A stretch of DNA of 64,000 nt from the NCBI GenBank assembly GCA_036674765.1, contig JARVKI010000023.1, positions 186,001-250,000 of the forward strand, read 5' to 3'. Both the position numbers and the translations under genes were made by a program. Position 1 is the stretch's first letter. Each line of letters begins with the position of its first letter. Shown in pieces: positions 26,952-39,600 of the stretch. This DNA is from Seiridium cupressi (Eukaryota > Ascomycota > Sordariomycetes > Amphisphaeriales > Sporocadaceae). The notes beneath the pieces are model-generated. The model was given only the letters and a program-made list of their open reading frames with translations, searched no databases and had not been told where the DNA came from.

Positions 26952-28789
26952 ATGAAGTCTTTCTCTATTGCAGCACTTATCCCAAGTGCTGTCGCTACTG
27001 CGATTGCGTCGAGCGCAACAGCAACACTTCCCACAGTCTGCGATCCTGTGAAGAATGTCACCTACCTAGGCCTTGAGAGGAATGGTATCGACGTATTCTT
27101 GGGCATACCCTATGGACAAGATACCAGCGGTGTCAATCGCTTCAAGCCGCCGGTGCCCTTCGTGCCTTCTCCTGGAGATGTCATCATCGCACAGTCTTAT
27201 GGCCCCGCCTGTCCGCAAATGGTCGTGGAGGCGTCATTTCCTTTTTCTCTGAGCGATGTGTCAGACATCTCGGAGGATTGCTTGAACTTGAATATTGCAC
27301 GACCCAAGGCTGGAGACGGCGCAGATGTCGAGCCGTTGGGGAAAGGCAAGGGTCTGCCAGTCATGGTATATATCCACGGCGGTAGCTTCTGGTCCGGCCA
27401 GAATAGAGAGCTGAATATTGCCCCCGATGGGTTGATATTACAAAGTCTGGAAAATGAGACCTCGGTCATCCATGTGGCTATGAATTATCGATTGGGAGGT
27501 AAGCAGAGATGTTTCAGTCCAGGTAATACATGGTAGTCACACAAAACTAACGGGAGATAGTCTTCGGGTTCGCGCAATCAGATGCCCTCTATTCCGAAGG
27601 CTCGCTGAACGCAGGCCTCCGAGACCAGCGCCTGGCCATTGAATGGGTGCGTGACAATATCGCACAATTCGGCGGCGATCCAAAGCGTATCACCATCTTC
27701 GGACAGTCATCCGGCGGCCTGGCTGTTGGAATGCAGGTCATGGCCTATGGTGCCTCGGAGCCAGTACCTTTCCAGCAAGCTATTTGCGAGTCACAGGCCC
27801 TCGAGCCGGGGATCACGGGGAACTTCACTATCGACGCTATGCAGGCCGTGGTCGATGCCATAGGTTGCAATTCCTCGTCACTCCAGTCGCCCGAGACGGT
27901 AGCATGCCTCCGGGACCTTGACACCGAAGCACTGCTCAACGCCTCATTAGCCACGTACGCATCTGATATCGGCCATAACATTGGCGATATCTGGCTTCCA
28001 GTCGTCGATGGTGACTTCCTCCCCGACTCGCCCTCTCAGCTTATTGCCCAAGGCCTTTTCGCCAATGTGACGTCCATGATGGGATGGTGCCAGGACGACT
28101 TGACATACTTCACCGACACGTCCATCACCACATCCAACGACACGCTCGCCTTCATCTCAGCCTACGCCCCCGACATGACGCCTGCCCACGTGGACAAGCT
28201 CCTGTCACTGTATCCACTCCCCGAGTTCACCGCCGAGGCCGCCTCCAAAGACGGGGATCTGAGCCCGGAGTTCTACAGAGCGGCCCGCATCTTCCGGGAC
28301 ATCCTCATGACCTGCCCGCCCATCCTGTACGGCGCCCGGCTCGCGTCGCGGGGGAACGCAGCATACCTGTACGACTGGAACCAGACCATGCTCGACCTCC
28401 CCCTCGCCGTCGTGGACGACGCGCCGGGGATGGGCGTCATTCACACCTCGGAGTTTGCGTACATCTTCGGGAACATATCGCACTATAACATCAGCGGATA
28501 CCCGTTCGACCCCACGCCCGAGGACTGGGCGCTCGAGAAGAGGGGCAGTCGGAGCTGGGCGACTTTTGCGGCCACGGGCCAGCCAGGCATCGAGGGCCGG
28601 GACACGTTCCAAGGCTTCGAGACGGCATTTGATGGAGAGCAGGTGCGGGTTTTTGTTGTTGGCGGCGGGGACGAGGGCTTGAGCGCTATTGATGGGTCGG
28701 ATGCGAAGCCTGCTCTGGCGGAGCAGAGGCTGAGAGAGAGGTGCGAATTTATAAATTCGCCAGAAATCATCGAGGAGCTGCGATTCTAG
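26952..28789 (+). CDS. Secreted type B carboxylesterase/lipase
   Basis: Exons 26952..27498 and 27561..28789 encode 591 residues. The 62-nt intron (GTAAGC..GATAG) interrupts YRLG|VFGFA, a usual intron place in this family. Residues 1-24 look like a signal peptide. The oxyanion region is VYIHGGSFWSG, the nucleophile elbow is GQSSG with Ser232, and the catalytic histidine is in GVIHTSEFAYIFGN (His477). The acid is probably Asp361 or Asp362 in CQDDLTYF, where many relatives have glutamate. SEDCLNLNI matches the family disulfide region. It should hydrolyse carboxylic esters outside the cell; substrate specificity is not readable. The gene converges on the CoA-transferase gene with 275 bases between stop codons. 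Confidence 0.9.
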
Positions 28790-29064
28790 GCGCGTAACTC
28801 AACGACCATTTCATGACCATTGAGAACGCCTTGCTGACGTAATGTCTTACGATCATATACTGCATGTATACAGAGAGAGCCTGTTAATCATTCGATCACA
28901 ACAAAGCATATCAACCCCGCTATAGGAGTCAGGTCGATTGGAAATTTAATCGCACGTCTAATTCCAGATGCTATCGGGCCTATATACAATCTTCCCCTTC
29001 TATGCCCTCCAAATATGCCAGAACAGAGCGCCATTTCGCCAGTCTTTATACAGTTTCCTTTGGT

Positions 29065-30847
29065 TTACCATCCCTTGATCTTCTTCATGCTTCCTTCTTC
29101 CAGGAGAGCCTTGTGCAGATCGAAGCTGTTGAACAGCATGTGAGGCTCGTGTCCCCAGCCCTTCTTCAAGCACTCATACTCGGCCTTCTCGAAGTATCCC
29201 TTTAGGATGGGCTTGTAGTCCTCGTGAGCGCACTTGTCGATGATGACGCGTGCTCTCTCCTTTGGCGAGAGGCCGCGAACATCAGCCAGTCCAGCCTCGG
29301 TAACAATAACGTCCAGATCGTGCTCAGTCTGGTCGACGTGGGTACACATTGGCACGATGCAGCTGACACCGGTGGGATCCGTCTTCGAGGGGCGCGTAGA
29401 GGGTGTGTGCATGATGGAGTACTTGGCCGAGCGCAAGAAATCAGCGGATCCACCGAGTCCGTTCAGCATGCGGCTGCCCATGACATTGGTCGAGTTGGCG
29501 TGAGCGTAGATATCGACCTCAACAGGTGTGTTCATACCGATGACACCCAGACGCCGGATGATCTCAGGCGAGTTAGAGACTTGTTGCGAGCGAAGGAGGA
29601 GCTTGTTGTGGTAGGCTTCCCAATTGTCGTAGAAACGCTTGAAGCCTTCAGGGGAAAATCGGATGGAAGTGGCCGTGGCAAACTCGAGCCTGCCCGAGTC
29701 AAACAGATCCAGGAAGGTGTCTTGGATGACCTCGGTCCAAACCTTCAGGTTCCAGAAGTTTGATTCTGCGAGGCCACCAATGACGGCGTTGGCAATGTTT
29801 CCGATGCCAGACTGGATGGGGAGTAGTGACTTGGGCATACGACCATGCTTGACCTCATGCTCGAAGAACTCAATCAAGTGGGTTGCAATGGCGGCCGAGT
29901 TTTCGTCTGCTGGGGTGTTTGGCGCCGTCTTGTCTTGGTAATCCGATTGAACGACACCAACGACCTTCTCAGGATCAATGGGCATCGACGTTTTGCCGAT
30001 CCTATCCTCAACACCCATAATCAAATACGGCTTGCGGTGAGGTGGCAGGTCTGTCAAGGTGATGTCATGGAGCCCCTCGAAACTCGGCAACGAAGTGTTG
30101 ACCTCAATGATGATCTAGATGCACAGGTTAGCTAAACAGCGGATACCTATTTTCGTCAATTATCCTTACCTTATCGGCCATTTGAATAAGTTCAGGAGTG
30201 GCGCCCACACTGGCACCGAGAACAATACTTCCATCCTCCTTGATGTCTGTGGCTTCTACTACAACAACATCCAAGTTCTTGTTGGGACGATCTTTGGTAT
30301 AGAAACCCTGTCTCAACGTCAGTTTACGAGAACCAGACCATTGAAGAGGAAGCTCATGTGTCCACTTACATAAACCAGATCGACGGGAAACATGGACAAA
30401 TGCTTGTCAAAGAAGTTGATGCGGCCCTCGTTGATGCCCTTGGCAATAGACTTTCCAACTTGATGCGGACTGCGGCGATTAATCATGTCCAGACCCGCCC
30501 AGCGGTTCTCGGTCTCGGAGCCAGAAGAGGCTCCCACGAAGAGTGTGTACTTCAATTGGCCCTGCAGATTGTTCTTCTCAACATGGTCTGCCAGGAATGT
30601 GGGCACTTTCCTGTTCGCCGTGATTAGCGGTTCTGCGCAGTATGGGGAATCTGGCCATAGCATACTTGGGATATCCCACGCCCGTGAAACCGGACCAGCC
30701 GATATAAGCACCGTTGGGGAAGTGTTCGAGGAGGTCTTCCGGCTGGCAGAGCTTCTTCAGCATGGAGGGGCGCCGGATACGCTCCCTCAGAAGGGCCGAA
30801 ACTGCCGGAGCAGCCACGCTCCGCAAGCGAGCGGCCGTGGGGTACAT
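29065..30847 (-). CDS. ach1: Acetyl-CoA hydrolase / succinyl-CoA:acetate CoA-transferase
   Basis: Four exons on the minus strand, 30847..30666, 30610..30370, 30307..30170 and 30114..29065, encode 536 residues, close to the usual size (about 525). The introns are 55, 62 and 55 nt, with CTGAC or GCTAACC branch sites. The N-terminus is arginine-rich ([11 protein letters not shown] ... RERIRRPSM), as expected for mitochondrial import. CoA-transferase features are [52 protein letters not shown] with the likely catalytic glutamate, and the C-terminal [12 protein letters not shown]. The enzyme moves CoA between succinyl-CoA and acetate (and slowly hydrolyses acetyl-CoA), detoxifying acetate in mitochondria. 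Frames join cleanly at every intron. No lesion is visible. Confidence 0.95.
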
Positions 30848-32562
30848 GGTTATGGCTGCGGCTTAGATCCACTCAACTGAGGGGTGTTGCAAAGGACAAA
30901 GGAGTGAGGTTCCAGAGTATGGTTCGCGTCCTTTGCAGCAGGCGAAGATGGAAGATCCAGGAGAGAGATGGACAAGGGAGAGAAGCGTAGATCGGACGTC
31001 GAGTTGAAGAAAGCCAATTCAAATAAGTGGTACGACAGGGGCTCCACTGCACGGCGTCGCCTTACCTAAGGTCCAGTGAGGTGCCAAGTAGCCTCACCAT
31101 ACATGTATAACGCGAAGGCCGAGGTTACAGCGAGCTGCGCGCAACGAAACTCTGCTTTTCTAAGAACGACTTTCTCACTGCCTCTGCTCTCGTGTTCACT
31201 CGATCAACATCCGTGTTACCCCCAATGGATGTTGCTCAATCACTCCGTCACAGACAATTTGGGGTTTCCTTTCCCCGATTCCATGAGCGCGGGATGACGT
31301 GGGCGGAGACGGGGGTAGCTCTGGACGCTACTGAGCGGCATGAGGTTCAGCAGTGCGCGCTTGGTGGCCCCACCGTATAGACTCGCTCGGCCCGAGCGAA
31401 ACTGCCATTTCCTTTCGTCCGACGCCGCTGAGGAAGGCCAACGGCACGGCTGGGAATAACCTCAAGTGTTCGAAGCGGCTCTTCCATCTACTCTAGGACG
31501 AACTGTGACTTTGGTGAAGAGCGCCGGGATGTTGAAAGACCCGACTACTACATTTTCCGGATTCCCGGATCGCAACGGTACGAGAGGAAAAGCTTCATCA
31601 TTCGAGCCGCGAAGAATCTATCTGGACTGCTGAACCATTAGCTCACCCTTCTATGGAAGACAATGCACGTTAGTTCAAAGGGTATGGTATTACCAGGCGT
31701 GCCGCCCAAAGCCAAACCCTAAGAACGCATCATTTCGCGGGGTGTTGCTGGTATCGGACGCGCCGGGGAGAGACAGAGAAGAAGGCAGACGGAGGAAGGC
31801 AAGCCGCGACGAGAGGTACGCTGCTGCTAACATGGTGAATAGTACCGAAATAGTACTTTGTGTTATCGAAGTCGGGGGTGGGGTATGATTGTAGCCATTT
31901 TCAGAGTATATCACCCGAGGAAATTGACGAACGACGTAAAATATTTCAGAATAACGTATAGGAGCCAAATTGTAATAGGTGTTCTAAGTCCTTACTACGA
32001 GCAGGTGTATTTGATGAAAGCTGCTATTAGGCTTTCGAGAGTGCAACTTCTTGTGTTCATCAACAGGATGCCACTAATTGAGCATCCTGCCCGTGGCAGC
32101 GAATACTCCACCCCACTTCGCTCATTGACAGACAGGGGTTGGAATACACTCCATTCTAGTGCTTACCATATTGAGCGTGCCTGAAGCTAAGTCGTAGTTG
32201 GTAGTTATATTCACTAGTTTTCTGCTCCCACCTTGTACAGGGCTGAGCGGGACAAGGATCGTGTAACTGTTATCCCGCTGTAGCACGAAAGCGTAGTATC
32301 ATGGCCGCAATCAGCTTTGTCCTCCTCTACTCCATATAGGTTACGCCGGTAAGCTCAGTCTCAACTTTCAATGACCGGATATACCGTTACCACGATTGGC
32401 GCTGCGTGTGCTCCTGTCGCCAGCATGGGCCGGCCAAGGTTATCCAACAAGATGCAAACAGAAGCCAGATCCGAAGCAGTACGAGATCCAAGAATCTGTT
32501 TACGACAGGTGGTAATACGATGTATCGTTATTACAGTCCGAAATAGGTTTGATTGGTGGATA
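30848..32562. other. Intergenic region, no gene seen
   Basis: This holds the promoter of ach1 on its left side and the 3' flank of the DnaJC28-like gene on its right. Frames of 60-140 codons occur but none has a domain, and those near 32361-32783 overlap the C-terminus of the DnaJC28-like gene. Confidence 0.55.
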
Positions 32563-34224
32563 TCAACTAGCATCCTTCCTGAATAAATCCCTCCACATCT
32601 CTTTGAATCCGTACTTTGGCGTCTTAGAGTCGTATATCTGACTCCGGTGCGTTTCCCCATTGAATCGATCCAAGATGCTTCCTGGGCGGTGGCCCACACT
32701 CTCAACCAGTGGCTTCGACGGTCTCGCAGCACGATCCTTGATCGCACCTGCGAGTTGGGGGGCGACGTCGGCATAGCAAGCATTCAGTTCTCTCTCGAGG
32801 GTGAAGTAAGGCTTCTTGGCAAGCTCGGGCGCCATAAGATTGTAGGAACGGGTAAGCGTGTTGAGATTTTGGATCGACAGATCCATGTACGTCTTTTCGG
32901 TCCGCAGCCAATCGGGATCGCGGAACGGCGGCGGGAGCGGTGTGTTCTCAACGGGTACATCTGCTTCGCTTCCTTCTGCATTTGTAGCTGCATCGGCAGC
33001 AGCCGAGGCAGCATCAGCCTCTGCAAGCTCTGCAGTTAATTCATCACTCAACTGCTGCCGCAGTTTGGCCATGACGGGGTCGTCTGTCGCGTTCGTGGGG
33101 ACGACTATCTGTTCAACGTTGCGCCTCCGCGGGTTGTGCAGTTCCTCGGCTTCCGCATACCTCCTAGCACGGTCCATCTGTTGCTGGAGCGAACCGCCCT
33201 TGCTCGCTATCATGCGCGCAGCATGACGCTTCCAGTCATTCCGTAGTCTCGTGCGAAACGTGTGCGCCGTCTTGACTACTTCTTGTTGCTTTTCAATCCA
33301 GGGCGGCACAATATCTTGGCGTTTGATCATCTTGTTCATGATATACTCGGTCGTGTCTATAAATGGATTATCCGACCTCGTATCACGCTCCACGCCCTTG
33401 CCTCGTGGTATGTTTTTGAACTGGCCCCTGGCAATGGCATCCTCGATACGCTCGTTGGCTAGTGATGCGAGCCCTGCGAGAGTGGTCGGCATAGCTCGAG
33501 CGGCGGGCTTGAATCGCTCTCGGAACTCCTCTCTCATCGCCTCTCTCTCCTCTTCGCTGAGGCCGTTCTCACTCTCCTTGAGACCCATACCGGTATAGAC
33601 AGCGGCCTTCTCTTTCGCGCCGGCCACGCGCTGTCCTCGGGTCCTCCTGTCCTTTGTGAACCGCATATCGATCGGCTTCAGATCCGGCAACTTTGGTTTT
33701 CCCCGTAAGTCAGGAGGCAGGGGCTTGCGTGCATCATTCAACATCCTGAGCACCGCATCTTCCGTGCTCTCCTGCCCCGCCCAGGGCTCGCTCGCCGCAA
33801 GGTGGGCAGTCCCTCGCCCCGCCGATGCAGGCAGCCCAGCTTCGGCGAATGCGGACGCATGTTCGGAACGGAATTGTGCATCTTGGACCTTGGCGAGTAG
33901 TCGTTCTTTCAGTTCTTCCGAAAAGCCAGCGTCTTCGACCGCGCGGCGGCCGGCGCGTCCGCCCGTGAAGAGAGCTTCTTCGGTTGCCTCTTCTAAGCGG
34001 CGGGCCATGGGACCCGGTTCGGCCGTGGAGTTGGGTTTCGTGCGAACGTCATCGCTGCGATTAGATTGGTCTGGCTTGTCGGAGGTACTGGGTATGCTCG
34101 AGGACGAAGTTTGTCGCACATGAAGATTCAGTCGCCTACGAGGCGCCTCTAGCCGGGTCCGTCGCAGCATAGAGACGGTGCAACTTGAGCAGATGAAAGC
34201 GGATTTTGATACCCCTTCCATCAT
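32563..34224 (-). CDS. DnaJC28-like protein (DUF1992 domain), probably mitochondrial
   Basis: One uninterrupted minus-strand frame of 553 residues starts at the ATG at 34224. The first 40 residues are rich in arginine and serine (SMLRRTRLEAPRRRLNLHVR), like a mitochondrial presequence. The conserved core at about 245-315 reads LASLANERIEDAIARGQFKN, then GKGVERD, DNPFIDTTEYIMNKMIKRQ and PPWIEKQQEV, which is the DnaJ homologue C28 (DUF1992) signature. No J-domain HPD motif is present, as in other fungal members. A helical, charged C-terminal half follows (RDPDWLRTEKTYMDLSIQNL, ELAKKPYFTLERELNACY). Function in fungi is poorly known, so the mitochondrial role is inferred from the N-terminus only. 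There are no introns and no lesion. Confidence 0.88.
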   Translation of the reverse strand: MMEGVSKSAFICSSCTVSMLRRTRLEAPRRRLNLHVRQTSSSSIPSTSDKPDQSNRSDDVRTKPNSTAEPGPMARRLEEATEEALFTGGRAGRRAVEDAGFSEELKERLLAKVQDAQFRSEHASAFAEAGLPASAGRGTAHLAASEPWAGQESTEDAVLRMLNDARKPLPPDLRGKPKLPDLKPIDMRFTKDRRTRGQRVAGAKEKAAVYTGMGLKESENGLSEEEREAMREEFRERFKPAARAMPTTLAGLASLANERIEDAIARGQFKNIPRGKGVERDTRSDNPFIDTTEYIMNKMIKRQDIVPPWIEKQQEVVKTAHTFRTRLRNDWKRHAARMIASKGGSLQQQMDRARRYAEAEELHNPRRRNVEQIVVPTNATDDPVMAKLRQQLSDELTAELAEADAASAAADAATNAEGSEADVPVENTPLPPPFRDPDWLRTEKTYMDLSIQNLNTLTRSYNLMAPELAKKPYFTLERELNACYADVAPQLAGAIKDRAARPSKPLVESVGHRPGSILDRFNGETHRSQIYDSKTPKYGFKEMWRDLFRKDAS

Positions 34225-35039
34225 GTCAGGTTATTTCCATAATGATAGAGAGCGCCGTGTCGGGTGAGTTTGCTGTGGAAGGAGATGGATTTAGCAGGTG
34301 TGGCGATGCGAGGAAGATGAATTCGGAGATAAGCAGTCCATGACCGCATTGAAAATGGAGCTCCCCTGGGCTTCCAGTGGCCGCATGTAGGTGGGGGCTC
34401 CCTTTGTCGTTGCTCTACCACAGCCGTTGGCCTAAAAGAAATGGCGGCTACGTGTACGCAACATCTTACCTTATTGGAAGAGCACCATTACATTGTACCC
34501 AACCTTTTCGTTGGCGCATATGTCTCCGGTCTTAAGCTTGAATCATTCAGACTCGATGATAATTGTGGACCGAAATACTAAAACCATAAAAGAAAAGCAA
34601 GTGTGGCTTCAGTATGAACAAATGGGTATTTTCGACTTATGTACTCAGTCGCTATATACATCTGGCAAGCTAGATATCTCTAAGCTCGGGCAAAAAATGG
34701 CCCTCTAAACGCCGGTCTATGCATCAGATGGACCAAGTGTGCTCTCAAGCTGTAAATATGGTAGAGTTGCTGACCAGGCAACCCTCAGGCTAGTTTGACA
34801 CGCCTGTATCTACTTCGCAGTAAAGCGAAGATAGCAGGAGCCCCTCAAGGTTTGAGTAGGCTCGATATGACCTCCTTGACCCACCAGTCAACTCTGAAAG
34901 TCCCCTCAAGTGGCGGCGGGTCGTTCAGAACGAGGTCGAAGCGCTGATTGAGCGCGCCGGGGAGTACTGGCAATTGAATGCTAGTGCTCAGTGAGTGATA
35001 TAAGGTCTTGTGGGTTGCGCAATATATTCCCACTCTTCT
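34225..35039. other. Intergenic region, no gene seen
   Basis: This is the spacer between two minus-strand genes: the promoter of the DnaJC28-like gene and the 3' flank of the SGNH-like gene. Only short frames under 72 codons occur. Confidence 0.6.
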
Positions 35040-36655
35040 TCATCCGTGAAACTCCCTGGGAACCAACTCCGTCTCCTGCCATTTCTTCAACCAATTGACG
35101 CCCTTGCTAACATGCATCCTGAAGCGGTTGGCAGCTGCCTTCCCAATCTCGTCGATAGCCTTCTGGGCGATAGTGAACTCTGTCCAGAACAGATGCTCGT
35201 TCGGCAATGAGCATATCCCACTAGCCGCTTGGGTCGCTTGGGTGCCAGCCAAACTCTTTGTCTGCCTTGTAGAAATGGAAGTTGCGTTGCTTCGTGCGTT
35301 GAGCGGCATGCAGGGCTCCCAGACCTCCAGGAAGCCCTCTTCGACGGGCTTGGTGCCGAGGCCGTTGTGGTCAGTGACTTCAGAGTCACGAAGCTGGCGG
35401 TCGATGATGAGCTCCCTGATGTATTTTGGTGCGTCATGCGTGATGGCTTCGCGGCGGGCATTGGGGACATAGACCACCCGCCCCGAGGCATCGCGTTTCT
35501 CGACGAGAGCCGTGTCATTGGCGGTGCCATTTGCGACTGGGTCGGGAATAGCAATCCACGCATCAATCCATTCTGTCATGAGAATCTCCCATTGCTCGGT
35601 GAGGTATGCCGCATTCCCCATTTCCTTGGCTTGTGAATGGGGGGAAGGCGGCTTCGGCCGTGCGGTTGCGAACCCGGGCGTCAATGAGATGTCGAACAGC
35701 GATGGTATGAAGATACGAAAAGGCTCGGCTGGCACGTCGAGGACGACCGCAGTATCAATTTCGCTGGCTGGTGCGCTTGTGTTGACTAGGACGGTATAAA
35801 AATCGGAGTAAGCAATTGAGCTTTCTTCGCGGGCCTTCTGATAGAGGAGCTCGATTTGAGAGAAGAGGTGTTCCGCCTGGATTTCCATCATCTCTTTTGC
35901 AATCTCACGGGGCATAGCTGAGAGCTTCCATACATCCCAGTAACCGTAGTTGAAAACCCATAACGTCTCGCGAGGCGGATGTCGGGGGGCTGGCGTCGCA
36001 AGGAAAGAATTGATTTGCTCTTCGAGATCGGGCTGACTTGGCACAGGATGATGTTCCAGCATCCACGTATAATTGAAGCCCTCTCCCTGCGTTGCATTTG
36101 GCCACGAGGTGATCAGGTCGAGGTGATCTCTGTATAAGTTGTTCGAAATAATGGATCCGCCTTGCATATTAGTTCGAGGCATGTAGGACAGGTGCGCGTT
36201 ACAACTGTTCAACTAAATCTATGTTAGTTGGAATCTAGCATTTGTCAACCGAGGGACTTTACCTGCTGGCAGAGAATCTCGGTCCACGACTTATCGGCGA
36301 AGCCGGTCTCCTCGGGACTCTTGTTGGGACTTGCAATATCGCCTCCACCAAAGACAACTACTCTGAGCCCGCCGGCAATGCTACCATCATCATGCTCTGC
36401 TGTCGGTCTCCACTTAAGGATTTTGGTGTAGCCTGAGCCGAATGCGACATCAGTGAACCTCGTGGGCAGTAACTTGGTTAGGGTGATAAGGATCACGACG
36501 CATATCGTAATTTGAGGTAGAAGCCGAGGCCCTCCGCGCATAGCCTTGGTCGAAAAGAAGGTGAATAGTGTCTTGAGGCCAAGCTTCTCAATCAGGCCAT
36601 CTGGCCTGTAGGACTGGAAATGTTTGGCGAGCATCTTGACCTGAACAGGCGTCAT
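35040..36655 (-). CDS. Membrane-anchored SGNH/GDSL-hydrolase-like protein, catalytic residues apparently missing
   Basis: Exons 36655..36263 and 36212..35040 encode 521 residues. The 50-nt intron (GTAAAG..TTTAG, with a CTAAC branch site) lies after CQQ at residue 131. A single hydrophobic segment at 46-64 (LLPQITICVVILITLTKLL) follows a basic N-terminus, giving a type II membrane protein with a lumenal or external body. The body resembles fungal SGNH hydrolases: a strand and turn LRVVVFGGGDIASP at 97-110 sits where GDS is expected, VFNYGYWDVWK near 219 sits where the G-x-N-D block is expected, and FWTEFT at 473-478 sits where FWDxxHPT is expected. At all three places the catalytic Ser, Asn, Asp and His seem to be replaced. 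It may be a non-catalytic relative. The assignment rests on by-eye comparison and could be wrong in detail. Confidence 0.7.
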
Positions 36656-39600
36656 GAACAGAAACTTTGAGGTGCTCTTGATTTCTGCAAGCGCAGTGGC
36701 CGTCGCCTGTCCTTATTCACCGTCGACCTCGTCCCAGCCGGACCGATTGCCAGAGGCCTCGTCCCCTCTTTCCTACACGATCCCGATCCGATGGTAAGAA
36801 AAATGGATGCAACTTGGGATCTGACAGTGAAAGCTAGTTACACTCAAAAAATGACGGGTGATACTGGAGGCCACTGGTTGTTCTTTTTATACTTTCACGA
36901 AGTATCGTTGACGGCTTTGGTGTAAGTCGGCGTGCCAAGCCGGTTAAGGGTGGTATGCGGCTTGCCAAGAAACGGTTTACTGGGTTGCTCCGGAAAGCGT
37001 GGGTTATTCGACGTCACACTGGCCGCGAAAGCCGGGCTTGGTCACCAGAAGCTCGAATGATAATCAGTCGGAGGATGGAATGCAACGCTGGCGTCAAAGT
37101 TGAAATGCTTGGGTGTCGTGTGCAGGCATAAAGCAACAAGACTGGAAGAGCAAGAAAAGAGAGACACTCGGGCGGGAAACAGAAGAACGTGGGAAAAGGC
37201 CCAGTCGACGACATGGGGATAATATGGAAAGTTATCAAGCCCGGGGGCTCATTTTGGGGTGGTTCCACTAAGCACAGCAAAGCATGAGTACGTATTCGTC
37301 CCGGGACACAGTTCTCTACCTTTCCTGCCGCAGATCATCAGCACATGGCCCCCGGAATGGGAGGACGGCGGTGCATGTGGCCGCGAGTCGTCGCAAGGAG
37401 GAGTAACGGGTGCGGCGCAAGTAGGTAGTCGTAAGCCTGTGGAGACGGCTTGGTAGCCCCCTGCTTTCAATAGCCTACGGCAGAATTATCCCACATTCTC
37501 GCCTTGTTGACATGGAGGTCCTGGCAGAGTGCCTGTCATCGCTCGTTTCTCTCCCGTTTCCATCTTGCTTCTGTGGGTACCTTGCCCGGCACTGGTCCAG
37601 CAGCGACGAAGGTTGTGGAGAGGGAGCGCGACAGCCTCGTTTCGACTGACGACGTCCCTAGCGAAATGAATCTCAGCTGTGACGCGGCCCATTGTGAACC
37701 TCAGTCGGCTTGTCCGCAAGCCGAGTAGCATTTGACTTGCCCTCTAGCGCTCGTGGTGAATTGTATGTATGATACATGGTTATGATACATGGTCTCGAAG
37801 CAAGTGCAGACGGATAGTGGCGCTTTTTCGCAGGTAGGATTCGGTGCTCGGGAATATCGGTTTTCATTGGCGGCCGCCGAAGGGCAGACACGCGACCCTT
37901 TACCAACTGCAGGACGGGGTCGGATTCTGTACATCGGAGCAGTCTCGCCAGCAGAGAATGCAGCACCTGCCAAGACTGGCCGTGTCGATCTTTTACAATC
38001 CCTGTCGCGCGGTCCGCAACGTGAAACCAACGTCTGATGAGCCGCAATTTGGAGCGTTGTGCTTGGTTGGCTGTCGGCTTGCTGCTTCAGCGTGCCAAGT
38101 TGGCGTTTGGAGGGCTGAACTGCCGGACACCCGCATGCTGTCGCACGCCCCAAATCTCTGCAAACTAAGGCGTACGTCTTTTTTAAGGTCTTTCTCTCCC
38201 CGAGGCATTTCCCGCAAACTTCTGACCAGAACCTTTGACAGCCAAAAACAACTAACCTAGCAAGATATGTCAGAAAATACTACGACGCCAGGACACATCA
38301 GAACGATTCATCATATGTCAGAGTCATGATGTCACACATTATGCTGAGGCCGAATCCTCTGTTTCAAGAAACTCGAATCTCGTATTGAATCTTATGGTAT
38401 TAATTGCCCCACAGTCCAACCGACCAGCGCGAAAGAACACGCCGTACATCCGATCTTGCCAGGAGATTAATACTTGGCGATGCCTAGCTCTGGATCCTTT
38501 AATGGACCTGCGCGCATGGCAAACGCATGTCACGACCTTGACATCACACAACACCAAAACCCGTGAGCGACGACTGTCGCCAATTCTCGATACCATCGGA
38601 ATTACAGTCTGGACCTTGATGCATCGGGTCACTACCGGGGCTTCAGCGGATCTACAGTATACCGTTCCGTTGGTCGCATTATAAGATGCGCGCCCGTCTC
38701 TCACCACCTATCGGGAGTATGTTTCCAGGCATTTTTAACATTTGATAATTCATATTACGACCTAAATTCCGCAATCCGGAAATAGATCGACTTGCTTCTT
38801 CAAAAGCCAACGGCACTCGTCTCGATCTGGCCACGACTACTTTTGCCCAGCGCAAGTACATCGGAATTCTGACGTCGCACATACTGGAGGCATTCTTGCG
38901 CGTGGCCGACTTGGGGACTGCCATATCAGTATGATGACCATGACCACCAAAGACGAGTCGAAACTGTCCATGTCGTAGCATGCGATCGCATTCCATGTGG
39001 TTTCGTTGCGACTCATTTGCACTGGTCATTACACCCTTGCGTCGCCCACCACCCACAATCGGACAAGGCTTGACTGTAACATGACTTGGAGGGACAGATA
39101 TGCAGCCCGAGGACACTAAATTCAGGCGGAACAGCTTCAAGAATAACATCGCCTATGAAATCAGATACCTGGACCATAGGGTCAGGCAGATCAGATCATG
39201 AAGTTGCTACGAGAGGTGGGTTGCCGCGATAGCCGGCTGTCCGCTTATTCACTCAATACCAAGACGCCGTAAAACTACCAAGATCTTCCTCCTATCCACC
39301 CAAGTTTGAACTTTCTTCTACGACGCTCTCAAGTGAACAGGGGTGTAACAAGCGCTGAGCTACACCGGCACATTGAAGTTCCTGTCTCCTTTTCGGTACC
39401 ATGGGAGACGGAAGGCTGTCAGCCACTGAAAGTGAGCTGGATTGTCAACGGTGCACGTGTTGATCAATTCGTCTCTGAAACGGCGGCAAAAGAAAGAACA
39501 AAAGAAAAGGGTAAAGAAAAAGAACGACACAGGACCACTAGGATAACTTGCTATAAATGAGATCAGGAAACCATTATACTCGATTGTATCGGGATCCCTG

